Under the pieces are notes generated by a model, which saw only the letters and a list, made by a program, of their open reading frames with translations, was not told where the DNA came from and did no database searches. From the NCBI GenBank assembly GCA_049999765.1, contig JBNGIQ010009280.1:46982-110981 (forward strand): a stretch of DNA of 64,000 nucleotides, in the 5' to 3' direction. Position numbers and translations under genes: made by a program. This DNA comes from Phaeoceros laevis (lineage: Eukaryota > Anthocerotophyta > Anthocerotopsida > Notothyladales). Below are positions 1 through 10,414 of this stretch, piece by piece (the first letter of the stretch is position 1; each line of letters begins with the position of its first letter).

Positions 1-1143
1 TATGGACTCAAACAGGCACCTAGAGCATGGAATGCTCGTCTCACAAGCTATTTGAAGGAGCAAGGATTTGTGATTGGAGAGGCAGATCATAGTCTGTTTG
101 TAAAACAGACTAAGAAAGGACAAGTGTGCATTGCTGTTTATGTTGACGACCTGATCATCACAGGAGATGATATAGATGGCATTGCAGATATCAAGGCGAA
201 TCTGAAAAAAGAGTTCAATGTGAAAGATCTGGGTGAACTCAAATACTTTTTAGGAATTGAGGTTGTGTCTACACCTCAAGGAATCTGGCTATTGCAGAGA
301 CAATATGCTAAGGATATGCTACAGAAGTATGGCATGGGAGATTGCAAGCCAATGGATATACCATTAGAGNNNNNNNNNNNNNNNNNNNNNNNNNNNNNNN
401 NNNNNNNNNNNNNNNNNNNNNNNNNNNNNNNNNNNNNNNNNNNNNNNNNNNNNNNNNNNNNNNNNNNNNATGTGACCATGTATCGACAGATGGTCGGAAG
501 TTTGATCTACTTGACTATCACACGTCCTGACTTAAGCTATGCAGTGGGACTGATTAGTCAGTTTATGCAAAAACCAAGGAAACCGCACTTGGACGCGGTT
601 AGAAGAATCATGAGATATGTGAAGGGAACCACAGAGTTTGGTTTGCTCTATGAGCATGAGAAGCATCTTGAACTGACAGGATATACAGATGCTGATTGGG
701 CTGGTTGTACATATGACAGAAGATCAACCAGTGGATATGCTTTCAGTCTGGGAAGCAGTATGATCAGTTGGCAAAGCAAGAAACAGCCGACAGTCGCTTT
801 GTCAAGCACAGAAGCAGAATATCGAGGAGCTGCACTGGCAGCTTGTGAAGCAGCTTGGTTGCAGAAGCTGCTACATGATCTTGGAAATGTGGTGAACAGC
901 AAGGTCACAATCTACTGTGACAATATGAGTAGCATGATGTTGGCTACTAATCCTGTGTTTCATGCTCGTTCGAAGCACATAGAGGTACACTATCATTTCA
1001 TCAGGGAAATGGTATTGAGTGAGAAGATAGATCTTCAACATGTGAAGACTGAAGACCAGGTAGCAGATATCTTTACTAAGTCGCTAGGTAGAGATAAGTT
1101 CTTGCACTTTCGTGAGCTACTTGGAGTGTTAAAGATAGTTTGA
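1..1143 (+). CDS. Ty1/copia Pol, RT C-terminal part and RNase H (5' cut by window edge)
   Basis: C-terminal part of a copia polyprotein, open from the first base. It begins in the RT segment YGLKQAPRAWN, carries the catalytic motif YVDDLIITG (about base 145) and the downstream YFLGIEV block. After an assembly gap it continues with the ITRPDLSYAVG block and the RNase H domain (DADWAGC, ALSSTEAEY, DNMSSM, ARSKHIEVHYHFIRE, DIFTKSL) and stops at 1141-1143. This is the standard copia order with RT-RNase H last. No stop is seen in the readable sequence, so this could be a fairly young copy. Gag, protease and integrase lie outside the window. Reverse transcription would occur in cytoplasmic virus-like particles. 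Family assignment is certain; intactness cannot be judged. Confidence 0.95.
   Translation, partial: YGLKQAPRAWNARLTSYLKEQGFVIGEADHSLFVKQTKKGQVCIAVYVDDLIITGDDIDGIADIKANLKKEFNVKDLGELKYFLGIEVVSTPQGIWLLQRQYAKDMLQKYGMGDCKPMDIPLEXXXXXXXXXXXXXXXXXXXXXXXXXXXXXXXXXXVTMYRQMVGSLIYLTITRPDLSYAVGLISQFMQKPRKPHLDAVRRIMRYVKGTTEFGLLYEHEKHLELTGYTDADWAGCTYDRRSTSGYAFSLGSSMISWQSKKQPTVALSSTEAEYRGAALAACEAAWLQKLLHDLGNVVNSKVTIYCDNMSSMMLATNPVFHARSKHIEVHYHFIREMVLSEKIDLQHVKTEDQVADIFTKSLGRDKFLHFRELLGVLKIV
370..469. other. Assembly gap, 100 N
   Basis: Exactly 100 N inside the copia RT. The frame stays open across the gap, but 100 is not a multiple of three and is probably a placeholder length, so the true distance is unknown. 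Confidence 0.99.
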
Positions 1144-1147
1144 GCTT

Positions 1148-1300
1148 GAGGGGGAGTGTTAGAATTCAAGCTCCCCTTGTGAGGGTGAGTTAAGCTAAGT
1201 ATGTTAGTTAATATCATATATAAAGAGGACTAGGGCACGGTTGCCCTAACCCCCCATTTTTACACCGTAGGGTCTAGCCAGTTGGTGTACAGTTTTGTGA
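1148..1300 (+). repeat. Polypurine tract and start of copia 3' LTR
   Basis: A purine run GAGGGGGAG (1148-1156) follows the Pol stop by four bases and is followed by TGTTAGAATTC at 1157, the expected TG start of a 3' LTR. A TATATAAA box at 1217-1224 fits the LTR promoter. The LTR 3' end could not be fixed because no second copy is in the window, so the right boundary is approximate. Confidence 0.7.
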
Positions 1301-1746
1301 CCAGTATGTATGTTACCCAGCAACCGCTCTTCATGACCAGTAGGTCATGTGGTATTGACACGGTGGTATTGAGAAAAATACCAAAATGCAGCTTGTCGGC
1401 TCATAACCATTCTGAAAAAAAACAGCACTTGTAGAGCCGTAAGTACTTGCTAGTGAAAGCTAGTAAAGGCTAGCTTTCGTAATGAACAAAGGCTGAAAGC
1501 TGCAGGAGGCCAGAACTACTAGAGTCCAGGCTAGTAAGCAAACAAACTTATGCACCTGATGATGCCATTACTTGGTAGTTGAGCCAGCACAAAAAAATAG
1601 TGAGCAGCAACATACCATGGACATGTGTACGTAGACAGCCGGATTCGATTTCAACACAAAATTTTGTAGTATGCACAAGGCATACACATAAAAGAGGACA
1701 CACACTCACACCCAGGAACACCGGGTGTGTGTGTGTGTACATATAT
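1301..1746. other. Non-coding spacer with short TG repeat
   Basis: No supported gene. Contains the presumed rest of the copia LTR and, near 1722-1740, a short (GT)n microsatellite that abuts the LINE-like tail. Confidence 0.5.
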
Positions 1747-1790
1747 TTGAGGAGGTTAGACGGTCCCATCAGGGTCTCCCCCTTGCCCCT
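1747..1790 (-). repeat. LINE-like 3' tail, copy a
   Basis: Read on the minus strand this is a conserved end with the blocks GGGCAAGGGGG, ACCCTGATGGGACCGTCTAA and CCTCCTCAAATA, followed by a TA/CA microsatellite. The same end recurs at 21135, 25330, 56498, 62858 and 63538. It is joined directly to the X1 RT sequence, which stops abruptly at RT motif A. See the findings on chimeric joining. Confidence 0.6.
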
Positions 1791-3110
1791 ACAACGATGT
1801 CAGCAATAAACACATCGGTCATCTGTGGGGGTAAATTCAACGCAACTTCTAAAGTAGAGGTAGTGATCCAATACATGGAAGTCTGCACTTGTAAGAAGCT
1901 GTAGTATGCCGTCTCTTTTCCAGCTGCCCATTGTTTGAGTAAAGGAAAAAGGCTGTTAGTGGCCGCTGTGAGCAGATCAGCAATTATAGAAAAGCAACAC
2001 TCACATGCATTGGCAAGCCAACGATACTTCTTCTTATGCTGCTTATAAGTAGCCATAAGGTACGGTAGTTCCAGATCCATGTCATTCTCAATCTCATGCA
2101 ATAACTCAACTATTTCACTTTGCATTCTACTTACAGTTTCCTGGGGATTGTCATCCACATGTGTGAAGTCAGGGCTAGACAGCCTTCCCAGAGCTTGATT
2201 TCGAATATGTGCTACACAGATAAAGCACGGGGTGTTAGCAGCCTTGTCGAGACTTGCAATGTACATGTGGTTGAGCATCCAAGTCAGCTCGTCCATGGCG
2301 GCAGCATCCTGAAATAGAGCAAGTTCATGCATCTATTTCTTCTTGTTGCGTTTTGCAGCTGTTTTCAGCTCCTTCCAGCAAATTTCAGTCAATCTATGTA
2401 AGGCTTTTTCTAGCCAGTCTTCCAAAAAGAAGTGACCAAGCTTACGTAGTACCTGAATGATGCCCGAGAAGGCTGCAACGATGGCATCAATAGCCGGCTA
2501 CAGCTTGGTTGGACGGGCTGGGATGTGGTTCAGGCCCATTTGCAAGGCCTTTCTTAAGCCGTGGTGCCTGACCATGCTGCAATCCATGGTCATGACATGA
2601 GCTCCTTCCAAACTGGTACAAGAACCTGAGCTGGTGTTAGTGTCAGGATCCAGGATCTTTGAAAATCGTTTGACATTCATACATTGATATACATACATAT
2701 TGCTATGGTCTGCTAAACAAAAATTTGTGAACACTTGTCGAGGCTTGTATACCATCGAAGCAAGGTTCTCGGCATACTTCCAGCCATACACTATTCTATC
2801 CAAATCTTCTAGAATATTATCTCCGCATTCAGCTAGAGCCTCAGCAAAAACACTACGCAAGGATACCCATTCCAGGGCTCTATTTGCATAGAACACATGG
2901 ACAAAACCGGCGGTGTCTGCAGATTTATTTTTAGCGGACAAGGAACGATTCCCCAATTCATCAAAGATGATGCTCCTAGTCTCAGGGTTTTCTTCATCAT
3001 CCGTCCCTTCCACTGCACATGCCAATCAGGTACACCATTCACTGGACAGATCTCTGCCACCGAAAGCTGACTCATAACGAGGCAGGGTTCTTGCAGAATA
3101 CACGGTGGCA
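1791..3110 (-). pseudogene. Penelope/TERT-like reverse transcriptase, N-terminal half (element X1)
   Basis: Minus-strand coding remnants at 2498-3025 and 1791-2332, joined through in-frame stops and shifts, match the better preserved X2 copy (6545-9250). Shared blocks are MDCS/TLIRH, GLNHIPARPT (X2: GMNHIPLRPT), the early RT motif GLDKAANTPCFIC with HIRNQAL, and YLMATYK. The sequence ends at motif A (FIADI), where X2 continues as VGDIARCYEAIP; palm motifs B and C are missing. An in-frame TAG separates the blocks near 2333. It is a truncated, dead copy. Penelope-like elements and telomerase form one RT lineage, to which cellular rvt genes are also related; which sub-branch this belongs to cannot be settled by eye. 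Confidence 0.6.
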
Positions 3111-4669
3111 TGGCCTGATGTGCTCCCAGTTTCGGCAGTCAAGCTGGAGTTCGCCGAGGGGGAGGCGTGTGAGGACCCAACACTCCTGAGCAAGCTTCGC
3201 GTCTGGGGTGGAGGGCACCCTTGAGGGCTGAAGAAATTCTTCCCACGCTCGTATGGCACAAACGCATGCCGGTGCTTGCCCCGCTTCCCAGTGGATCGTG
3301 TTATCTCTGCTCCGGTGGCAGCATCCCGAGTTTTCATGTAGGGCGGCTTAGGGCCATTGGCCTTCTGGTGGTTTCGACGCATGCAATCCTCAGTGAACTG
3401 CGCTGGCCTTAGCAATCGTTCAATGTAGTTTGCACCCTCCGAATCCGGCATGTCCTTCAGCAAGCTTTGCTCTGGATCGTTCACCAACTGTCTTGCCGCT
3501 TTGAGCATCCACTCGCGGATAAAAAGGAACGAGATGTGTGCCTTTACAATCTCCCGGTTGGCCTTCAAGTTCATGAAGTCCAAGAATGCATTCCACTTCA
3601 AGCTCAGCTCAGCGTACTCGGGGAAGAAAACCTCCAGGTTGTTGGCCATGAACCAGACGGCTTGGTCGTACCAGAGGACACCGGGGTCGCACTTTCTGCT
3701 ATTAGGTGGCATGTCTTTGGAAACCCCAACCTCGCTGCAGATGCACTTGGCAAATGGCCGATTCCAGTTCCACAAGGTCTTGTAGTGTTTTTCTAGCTCC
3801 TTTCTAAGTTTGCCAGTCTGTGGAGCCATCTTGCAATGCACCCCCATGGTCTGATGGTACAAGCAAGGTGGTGACACTTCAAACAGATTGAAGATCGGGC
3901 TCTCGGCAACACGCACAAGATTCGGCAGTGCCAGTTGCCCGTTGAAAGCACGGATCTGGTAGGCCTCGACCTCCTCGTCGGAAATGGAACACATGAGTTG
4001 CCAACTTCTGATGCACAGGGGTGTGAAAAAGTTAGTGCTGGAGGCAACCCAAGACTTGTGTCCCCACTTACCCAATTCAGCCTCGAGATCTCTTGGTGGG
4101 ATGACTGGCACAGGACAAGCTTGTTACATGGATGATTGCGCATCCTGATTTTGAGAAGCCTTCGTTTGCTCCAGAATCTTTTTCATTCCTGGTGTCCGTG
4201 CTGCAGACTTGGAGGCGAGTGGGTGGCGGAATGTGTCGTCCGTGAAGGGGTCTGATGCATTGGTGTTACTGCTGCTGATGCAGTACATACACATGGCATG
4301 GGCAACTGCGGCGCGCAAAGTTTCTGCCTTCTCCGTCGCCACCTCGTCAGCTTCAACAATCTTGTTGAGCATTTTGTGAACTTTGCAAAGTTTTTTCAGA
4401 CCATCGTTTGGGTTGGCATCATATGCCAAGCTCAACTTGAGCCAATCGTCCTCAGCAAGCGTGTCCAGCAGTTGCAATGACGTTCCATCATTGGTACGGT
4501 CCTCCGCTGCTTCCTTGTCTAGTTTTTGTACTAGCTCATGGAAGTCGTTGCCACCAATTGATGACAGGATTGCCTGCACCATGGGAGATGGTACGATGCC
4601 TCCGGTGTTTCCCGGATATCCCATCTTGAGGAGATCTGGGTGCCGGATGGTCTCATCCTGTGTGCACAC
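3026..4669 (-). pseudogene. Upstream ORF of element X1, function unknown
   Basis: Two open stretches, 4124-4669 and 3026-4111 plus a few codons before it, lie in one reading frame separated by a single TAA. The first has YPGNTGGIVPSPMVQAILSS and a leucine-rich acidic stretch. The second has PPRDLEAELGKWGHKSWVAS, a Cys-containing WNRPFAKCICSE block and a long helical WMLKAARQLVND region. X2 has the same order (18796-19430 and 9249-9849), so this is a real protein family. I recognise no domain and assign no function; a nucleic-acid-binding ORF1 of a retroelement is one possibility. A conserved CAG before GATGA at the 5' end in both copies looks like a splice acceptor, and Penelope-like elements are known to retain introns. 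Confidence 0.5.
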
Positions 4670-6219
4670 ACATCGAAGGTTTTAGCAACTAGGTACGAAA
4701 CCAACATAAAGCAATGTACAACAATGTGACAAGCAGGTCAGATGCCACTCTGCCTCAAGCATTTTTGACGTATGTGTACGAAGCATACAGAATCACGAAT
4801 GTGTCCTAAACAGTTGCCTTTAAACAAGGACTTGTCCGTCACCGAAGTGCAATTACTGAAACATCTATCGGTCATGTGTCCAGGCTCGGTTTTAGGAACG
4901 GTGGAGGTGCTATGCTACTCCGGGGCCCCGTGCAGCCAAGGGACCGAAATGTTGTTCTCGCATTTTTGTGCAACACCAAACCTTTCAACGAAACAAACAT
5001 TTTGTCTTTCATAGAGTTCAATGAAATGTGAACAGGTCATCTGCTGCAAGGCACATCAAAAGCACGAAATGTTGCAATTGCCAGATAGGCCCAAAGCTGT
5101 AGGCAGCACTTGTACAACTAGTGTAACATGTGCCCCCTTACTACAAAATTTTGCTGGTCACCAGTTTTTACATGTAATATTCTGATCAGCAAGCTACAAA
5201 TGACTAAGCAAGCAGGTGTTCCACACATGATCCACAAATTCCTGAATGGTTCACGTCATAGGAGAAGCCTTGTAGTTGGTGAGTGAAACCAGCCCTCACC
5301 CTGCCTTTGTCAGTGCCTGTCAGGGGTCATAGGCCTGAATTTCTAGTCCATGGTTCAAGCAGATTCAGGTACGCCACTGTCCTTTCTCAGCATTGTAGGG
5401 GCAGCGACGATTGCTGCATTGTTCCCTTTCTGCTAGGACCATGTGCATCAGAAAAGTTGATAGGAATTGCAGCTTCTCTTAGCAATAGGTGTTTGCAAAG
5501 CCTCACACATCTGATTTGCAGAAATAGAAGCAAAAAAGAGCTAACACAAACTGAATAGCATGCTTGAAACTGAGCAAGGACAAAGGCTTGCAAGCACAAT
5601 GGCAGCTGGGAATGACAAGGTAACAACTGAGCACAAGCAAAACTGGATAGCTGTAACATCAAAAAATCATGCAATCTGAGCAGCAACTGCTTGAGACTAC
5701 CTGTTGAGACATGGTGTAGGCAGCAGGGCCAGCTCCAAGAGCTGGTAAACTTTGGACACAGGTCCAGCAGTGGGAGGGAGGAAGGAGGAGCACTGGCAGT
5801 GGGTAAGGAGGCAAAAATGGAGCTTGCTGGACTGTTTGCAAGGACCAGAAACAAGGTTAAATAGGTAGAGATTAGCTTATGCAGGGATTTTGGCGGCAGC
5901 TGGTAGACAGAGGTTTAGCAAGAGAATGAATCATGAGGAACTAATCCTTCTCACTTTCCAGCGGGTTCTGGTGGTCAAAAACAGCTTGTGGCGGCAGCTG
6001 TCCAGATTTTAGTCTTTTTTTACTCACATTGAGCGGCCCGTCGTCATTGACGGCGCTTAGCTGTCTAGCTGATTGGCGCATTGTCTTAATGACTGCCCAG
6101 ACTTTCTGCTAGGCAAGCTGGCCTGCCCATGTTGCACCTGTGAGGATCACAAGTCCAAATATCTGTAGACACATAAATCAAAAAACTTTGATGTTGAAAA
6201 TTTGTAACATACATGTATA
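4670..6219. other. Non-coding 5' region of element X1
   Basis: About 1.5 kb with no supportable ORF. It lies between the first recognisable X1 exon and the CATA-repeat end of X2, so it is probably the 5' non-coding or intronic part of X1. Confidence 0.4.
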
Positions 6220-6290
6220 CTTCATATTTGTATGTATGTATGTATTTAACCCTCCTTCCTACCTGCTGAGCATTTTATCAAAACCGTACT
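6220..6290 (-). repeat. 3' end of element X2 with (CATA)n
   Basis: On the minus strand the X2 unit ends in AGGAGGGTTAAATAC followed by a CATA tetranucleotide run (6230-6246). It lies about 260 bases after the last RT coding block and resembles the microsatellite ends of the LINE-like tails elsewhere in the window. Confidence 0.45.
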
Positions 6291-6544
6291 GGGGTGGTGC
6301 AGTGTGCATCCACCTTTTCAGGGGAGCTCACCACACCACCAAGGAATTGGCCAAAATTCCGGATGGAGGTTTGAAAAGCAAGAAAACCAAATGACACTAC
6401 TTACAGCTGCACAAACCTGGTTGAACTTCTGCTGATTGGCTGATTGGCTGCAGCTCAAGGAGCCTGTCTTAGTTTTTCCAGTGTAGTTATGGTAGTCTGA
6501 ATGCAGACTTTAGCACTTGGGAAACACCCATTTTCAAGAAATCT

Positions 6545-9250
6545 CTATACAATGATCAGCAGTCTGGGTTTTTGAAACCTGTTGCTAACAAAGGTGTCAA
6601 TTAACACCATGATCTCTCTGATGACCAGCTCAGTAGTGCAGCAAATGTACAAGAAGGGAAAGATTTGAGAGAGAATTACCTTATATGCTTGGGTGACTGC
6701 CCTATTTGAAGATAGATGGATAAACTGAGCAATCTGAAACGGGAGGTCTCTTTGCTTATCATATTTCTCAATCAGGAATTGGCCTATTGAGGGATTTGTG
6801 ATCTTGAATCTGAATGATAGGATGTGTGCCTCGGTCCCAGTGACATTTTCATCTTGGTCTAAGTCAAATGACTGGATTTCATGTTCAATACTCACTACAT
6901 GCAGCGGGTATATCCNNNNNNNNNNNNNNNNNNNNNNNNNNNNNNNNNNNNNNNNNNNNNNNNNNNNNNNNNNNNNNNNNNNNNNNNNNNNNNNNNNNNN
7001 NNNNNNNNNNNNNNNTGACTGGATTTCATGTTCAATACTCACTACATGCAGCGGGTATATCCAATATGGATTTTCAGCGGTTCTTGGCTCAGATGGATCC
7101 AAGAATTTTTTCGGAATCTTGGTGTTCATCCAGCATAAGTCATCCATGTATCTCCTTGCAAACTTAAAGAGTTTCATCAGGTCTGGTCTACCCAACCTTG
7201 CTAGCCTCTGTATGAAGGCCACCTCATATTGAAAGAAATAGAGGTTGCACCAGATTGATGAGCAGGAGAACCCTGTGGGAATTCCCAACACCTGGTGCCA
7301 GACCTGATTCCCAAACTGTATGAAACAATTCTGCATGAGCCACATATGTAAGTCACAGAATCTCTCTTCTGTGAGTTCAATGTATGTGCTGTAGGTACTC
7401 TCTGGGGGTTTCACAACCCACTTCACATGCGCAAAGGTTGCAGTTCGATGATCGTACCTTACGTAAAGCTGCTGCATCTTTTTGTGTCCTTTGTTTGCCT
7501 GCAGGAATGCAGTACGGATGCAGGCTGTGATAGCTGTAGACAAGGCATCTGGTCCTTGTGTAGGGATAGCTTCATAACAACGAGCAATATCGCCTACGAA
7601 GATGTCTGTCATCTTTTCTGGTAGGTTTAGAGCCACTTCCATAGTGGATTCCGTGATCCTGTACAAGGAAGTATCAACTCCAAAGAAGCAGGCATGTGTA
7701 TCTTGCTTGTCAGCAGCCCACATCTTGAGTTCTGAAAACAAAAAAGATGTGGCCTTAGTGAGTAGGTCCACAATCAAAGAAAAGATGCATTCGTGAGCAT
7801 TTGTCAACCAACGATACTTGTGTCTATGCTATTTGTAGGTGGCCATTAGATATGGCAGACCTAGGTCACCTGCATTCGCAATCTCGGGCAGTAGATCAGC
7901 AATGTGCTATTGGATACTTTCTAACATGTCAACAAGGGGAATACTTACTGCAGAAAATCCTCACTTGATAGTCTTACTAGAGCTTGCCTTCGAATATGCT
8001 TGATGCATATAAAGCAAGGTGTGTTTGTAGCCTTGTCCAAGCCTGCGATGTACACATGCTTTTGGAGCCATGTTACCTCATCTAACATATCCGTATTTTT
8101 GAATATGTATTCTTGATGGATTCGTCGCGCTTTGTATCTCTTAGCAGCGGATTTGAGCCTTTGCCAGCACGTTTCTGTAAGCTTAGAAAGCATGCCTTCG
8201 ATCCAGTCCTGCTGTAGATAGTGGCCACATTTCTGCAAAATCCAGCATGTGTGCACAAAACCATTAGTGACAGCATCAATCGCAGGCTGCAGGTGAGTAG
8301 GTCTAAGCGGGATGTGATTCATCCCTCTTTTGATCTCGATTTGCAACTGCGGATGCCTGATGAGTGTGCAGTCCATGGTTCTGGCGTGTTGTTCCTGTGC
8401 CAAGCTGCTTGTGGTCCCCATGTCTGCAGTCCCTGGGTCCAAAAATTGAGCGATCCGTTTTGTGTGCATACATACACAATCATACATACTTTTCACATCC
8501 TGGCAGTCAAATCCAGTGAACACAGCTTTAGATTTGTATAGCTGTGAAGACATACTCTCAAGATATCTCCAGCCAAAGACCAGCATGTCAAAATTTGTTT
8601 GGATTTCCTCCGCACAGTCTACAAAAATTCCGCATACAAGGTCTTGGTACTAATCTACTCTAAGGCTCTATTGGCATATAAGATGTGCACAAAACCTGAT
8701 ACATCTCTGCGTTTAGTTGAAATCAGGCAGGCGTTTCCCAAAACATCTGTGCCGATTGTCCTACCAGGTAGATCCTCAGGGCACTCGCGCTCATCTGAGG
8801 CCACAAAACCAAAACACCACACAGCCACTCAGCAATCACCATTCATTTGCAAGATTTCTACCGCCAAGGGCAGGAAAATAGCGGGACAATGTCTGGCTGC
8901 CAATGTTGACAGAGTTGCTGGTGCGGGAGTTGCTCCCGCCGCTGGTCACGGTGGAATTTGGTGTAGTGGCATCTGTCACAGGGTCACTAGCGCTATGGGT
9001 GGATGCCCAGCCTGGTCCTCTACCAACTGCATGCCCAGAAGGAGGTGGGGGTCGGCAGGAGTTCTAACCACGCCCCTTTCCTCGAAAATAGGGGTTTGCA
9101 TTAAAATGCGTGCGTGTCAAGCCCCTCTTGCCAGACAGCTTGAGCTTCTCAACTCCGCTTGCATCCTTGGACTTCTTGTACGGCGGCTTAGGCATGGCCT
9201 GCTTTGTGCGTTCCAAGCGTTCCGCCTTCTCACTGAAATCAGCTGGTTTC
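6545..9250 (-). pseudogene. Penelope/TERT-like reverse transcriptase (element X2), nearly full RT
   Basis: Blocks at 7945-8586 and 6545-7807 encode, in order: TLIRHPQL, GMNHIPLRPT, GLDKATNTPCFIC, a thumb-proximal helical region (NAHECIFSLIVDLL), palm motif A VGDIARCYEAIP (about 7569-7605), motif B GIPTGFSCSS (about 7256-7287), motif C RYMDDLCW (about 7131-7156), WIYPLHVVSIEHEI, then KYDKQRDLPFQ and the SSNRAVTQAYKVILSQ block. GIPxG, YMDD and the YDKR-like block are typical of Penelope-like and related RTs rather than LTR or LINE RTs. No GIY-YIG endonuclease was seen, as in endonuclease-lacking Penelope-like elements. Stops between 7810 and 7945 and the degraded 8590-9250 part make it a pseudogene. 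X1 is a second copy, so this is repetitive and probably mobile. Confidence 0.65.
6869..7062. other. Assembly gap flanked by identical 47-bp sequence
   Basis: The 47 bases at 6869-6915 are repeated exactly at 7016-7062 on the other side of 100 N (6916-7015). Removing one copy and the gap restores the X2 reading frame, so contig ends overlap and the gap is probably false. Confidence 0.85.
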
Positions 9251-9849
9251 AGCAGCTTTTTGATGTAGCGCCAACATCATCTTCCTTGTCCGCAAGCAAT
9301 TTCCCGTCGGGGTTTCTGACGAGCTGTTTGGCGGCTTTCACCATCCATTCCCTGACGTGCATCCACGCAATTTGTGCTTTGACCATCTCACGATTGGCTG
9401 GCAACGTGAGGAAGATCAGGAATGAGGCCCACTGCATGCTCAAGCTCTTCACATCAGGAAAGAAGATATCTAGGTTGTTGGCCATGTAGTAGACTACATG
9501 GTCAAACCATAGAATCCCAACTTCGCATTTCGGACTGCCTTCAGGTGCAGATTTTGGGATACCCGTATCCCCACAGACGCATTTTGCGAACGGGCGGTTC
9601 CACTTCCAAAGGAGCCGGTTGTGAGAAACCCCCTTCCGATTCTTCCCTGTGGGCATGAAGCTCTTGGTCCGGACAACCATAGTTTGTTTCTACAAACATT
9701 TGATGTCGAAGAGGCCAATGGGCGGGCTCCGAGCCATACGCACGCTGTTGGCCAGGAAAAGGCTTCCTGAGTGTGCCCTTGCATGACAATTGTCCATGTC
9801 AGCCGTACTCAATGCACCAAATGTCTGCCAAGTTGCCATGCTTATGGGG
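9249..9849 (-). pseudogene. Upstream ORF of element X2, part downstream of the gypsy insertion
   Basis: Minus-strand remnant homologous to the X1 block: WKWNRPFAKCVCGDTG (X1 WNWNRPFAKCICSEVG), VYYMANNLDIFFPDV (X1 VWFMANNLEVFFPEY), LPANREMVKAQI and the WMVKAAKQLV helix. It breaks off at the gypsy target site (9850-9853). The missing N-terminal part resumes at 18796. Function unknown, as for X1. Confidence 0.55.
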
Positions 9850-9853
9850 GCCA

Positions 9854-10224
9854 TGTCATGCTACAAGGCATCGTTGCTGTAACTAGTCGTGCTAAGACAC
9901 AGCCAAGCTCATAGTCTAAAATATAATGTCTACATTCCTAGATAAGTAGATTGAGGAGACATTCTATGCAAGGAAATCCAACATGGCCTGCTACCCAAGT
10001 GAGGACAATCAGCAGTGACACAGCCTTAGCCTCATGGCTAGTTGTGCAGCTGCAGAAGCAATAGGCCTGAACAGCAAAAGCTACAAACAAAGAATGATGG
10101 TTGTGCATTGATCAGCAGTAGCAGCAGCACTACTAAATCATAACAAGGACAAAACAGCAAATGCTGGCTGTGCATCAGTAGCAGCAGCAGCATTCCTACA
10201 CAAAGCAAAATCAGGAAACCGCAC
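9854..10224 (-). repeat. Terminal segment B of gypsy copy 1
   Basis: 371 bp similar to B1 and B2 of copy 2 (43318-43817, 44417-44777). It follows the polypurine tract (G-rich run, plus-strand complement at 10225-10234) and ends in GACA at the target duplication. Position and preceding tract are those of a U3 region. Confidence 0.75.
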
Positions 10225-10260
10225 TCCCCCCCCAGCATTGAGCTAGCAATGCTGCAGCCG

Positions 10261-10414
10261 TCATGAAGAGGACAGTGAGCATGCTGGGCACGACCAGATG
10301 CCATCAGGAACTAAAGTGAGAGGCGGACGTAAGCAAAACATATGATACCCGCTATTACAATGATCGCACATTTAACATTTGTGCTGCATCATCGATACGC
10401 AAGCAAAACTTAGA
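10261..10414 (-). other. PHD finger at the C-terminus of Pol, copy 1
   Basis: Minus-strand coding with C4HC3 spacing: (S)KFC, 11 residues, CDHC, four residues, H, two residues, C, then RPPLTLVP-like linker, W, CPAC. The first Cys codon is now Ser (10412-10414; Cys in copy 2), and one extra A near 10372 shifts the frame. The YHxFCLxPPLxxVPxGxWxCPxC pattern is the classical PHD signature. PHD fingers usually bind histone H3 tails; here that would place a histone reader on the integrase end. Confidence 0.82.

Noticed and set aside
8599-9489. 296-residue plus-strand ORF
   Set aside because: Shadow of the minus-strand X2 coding remnants; no recognisable domain.
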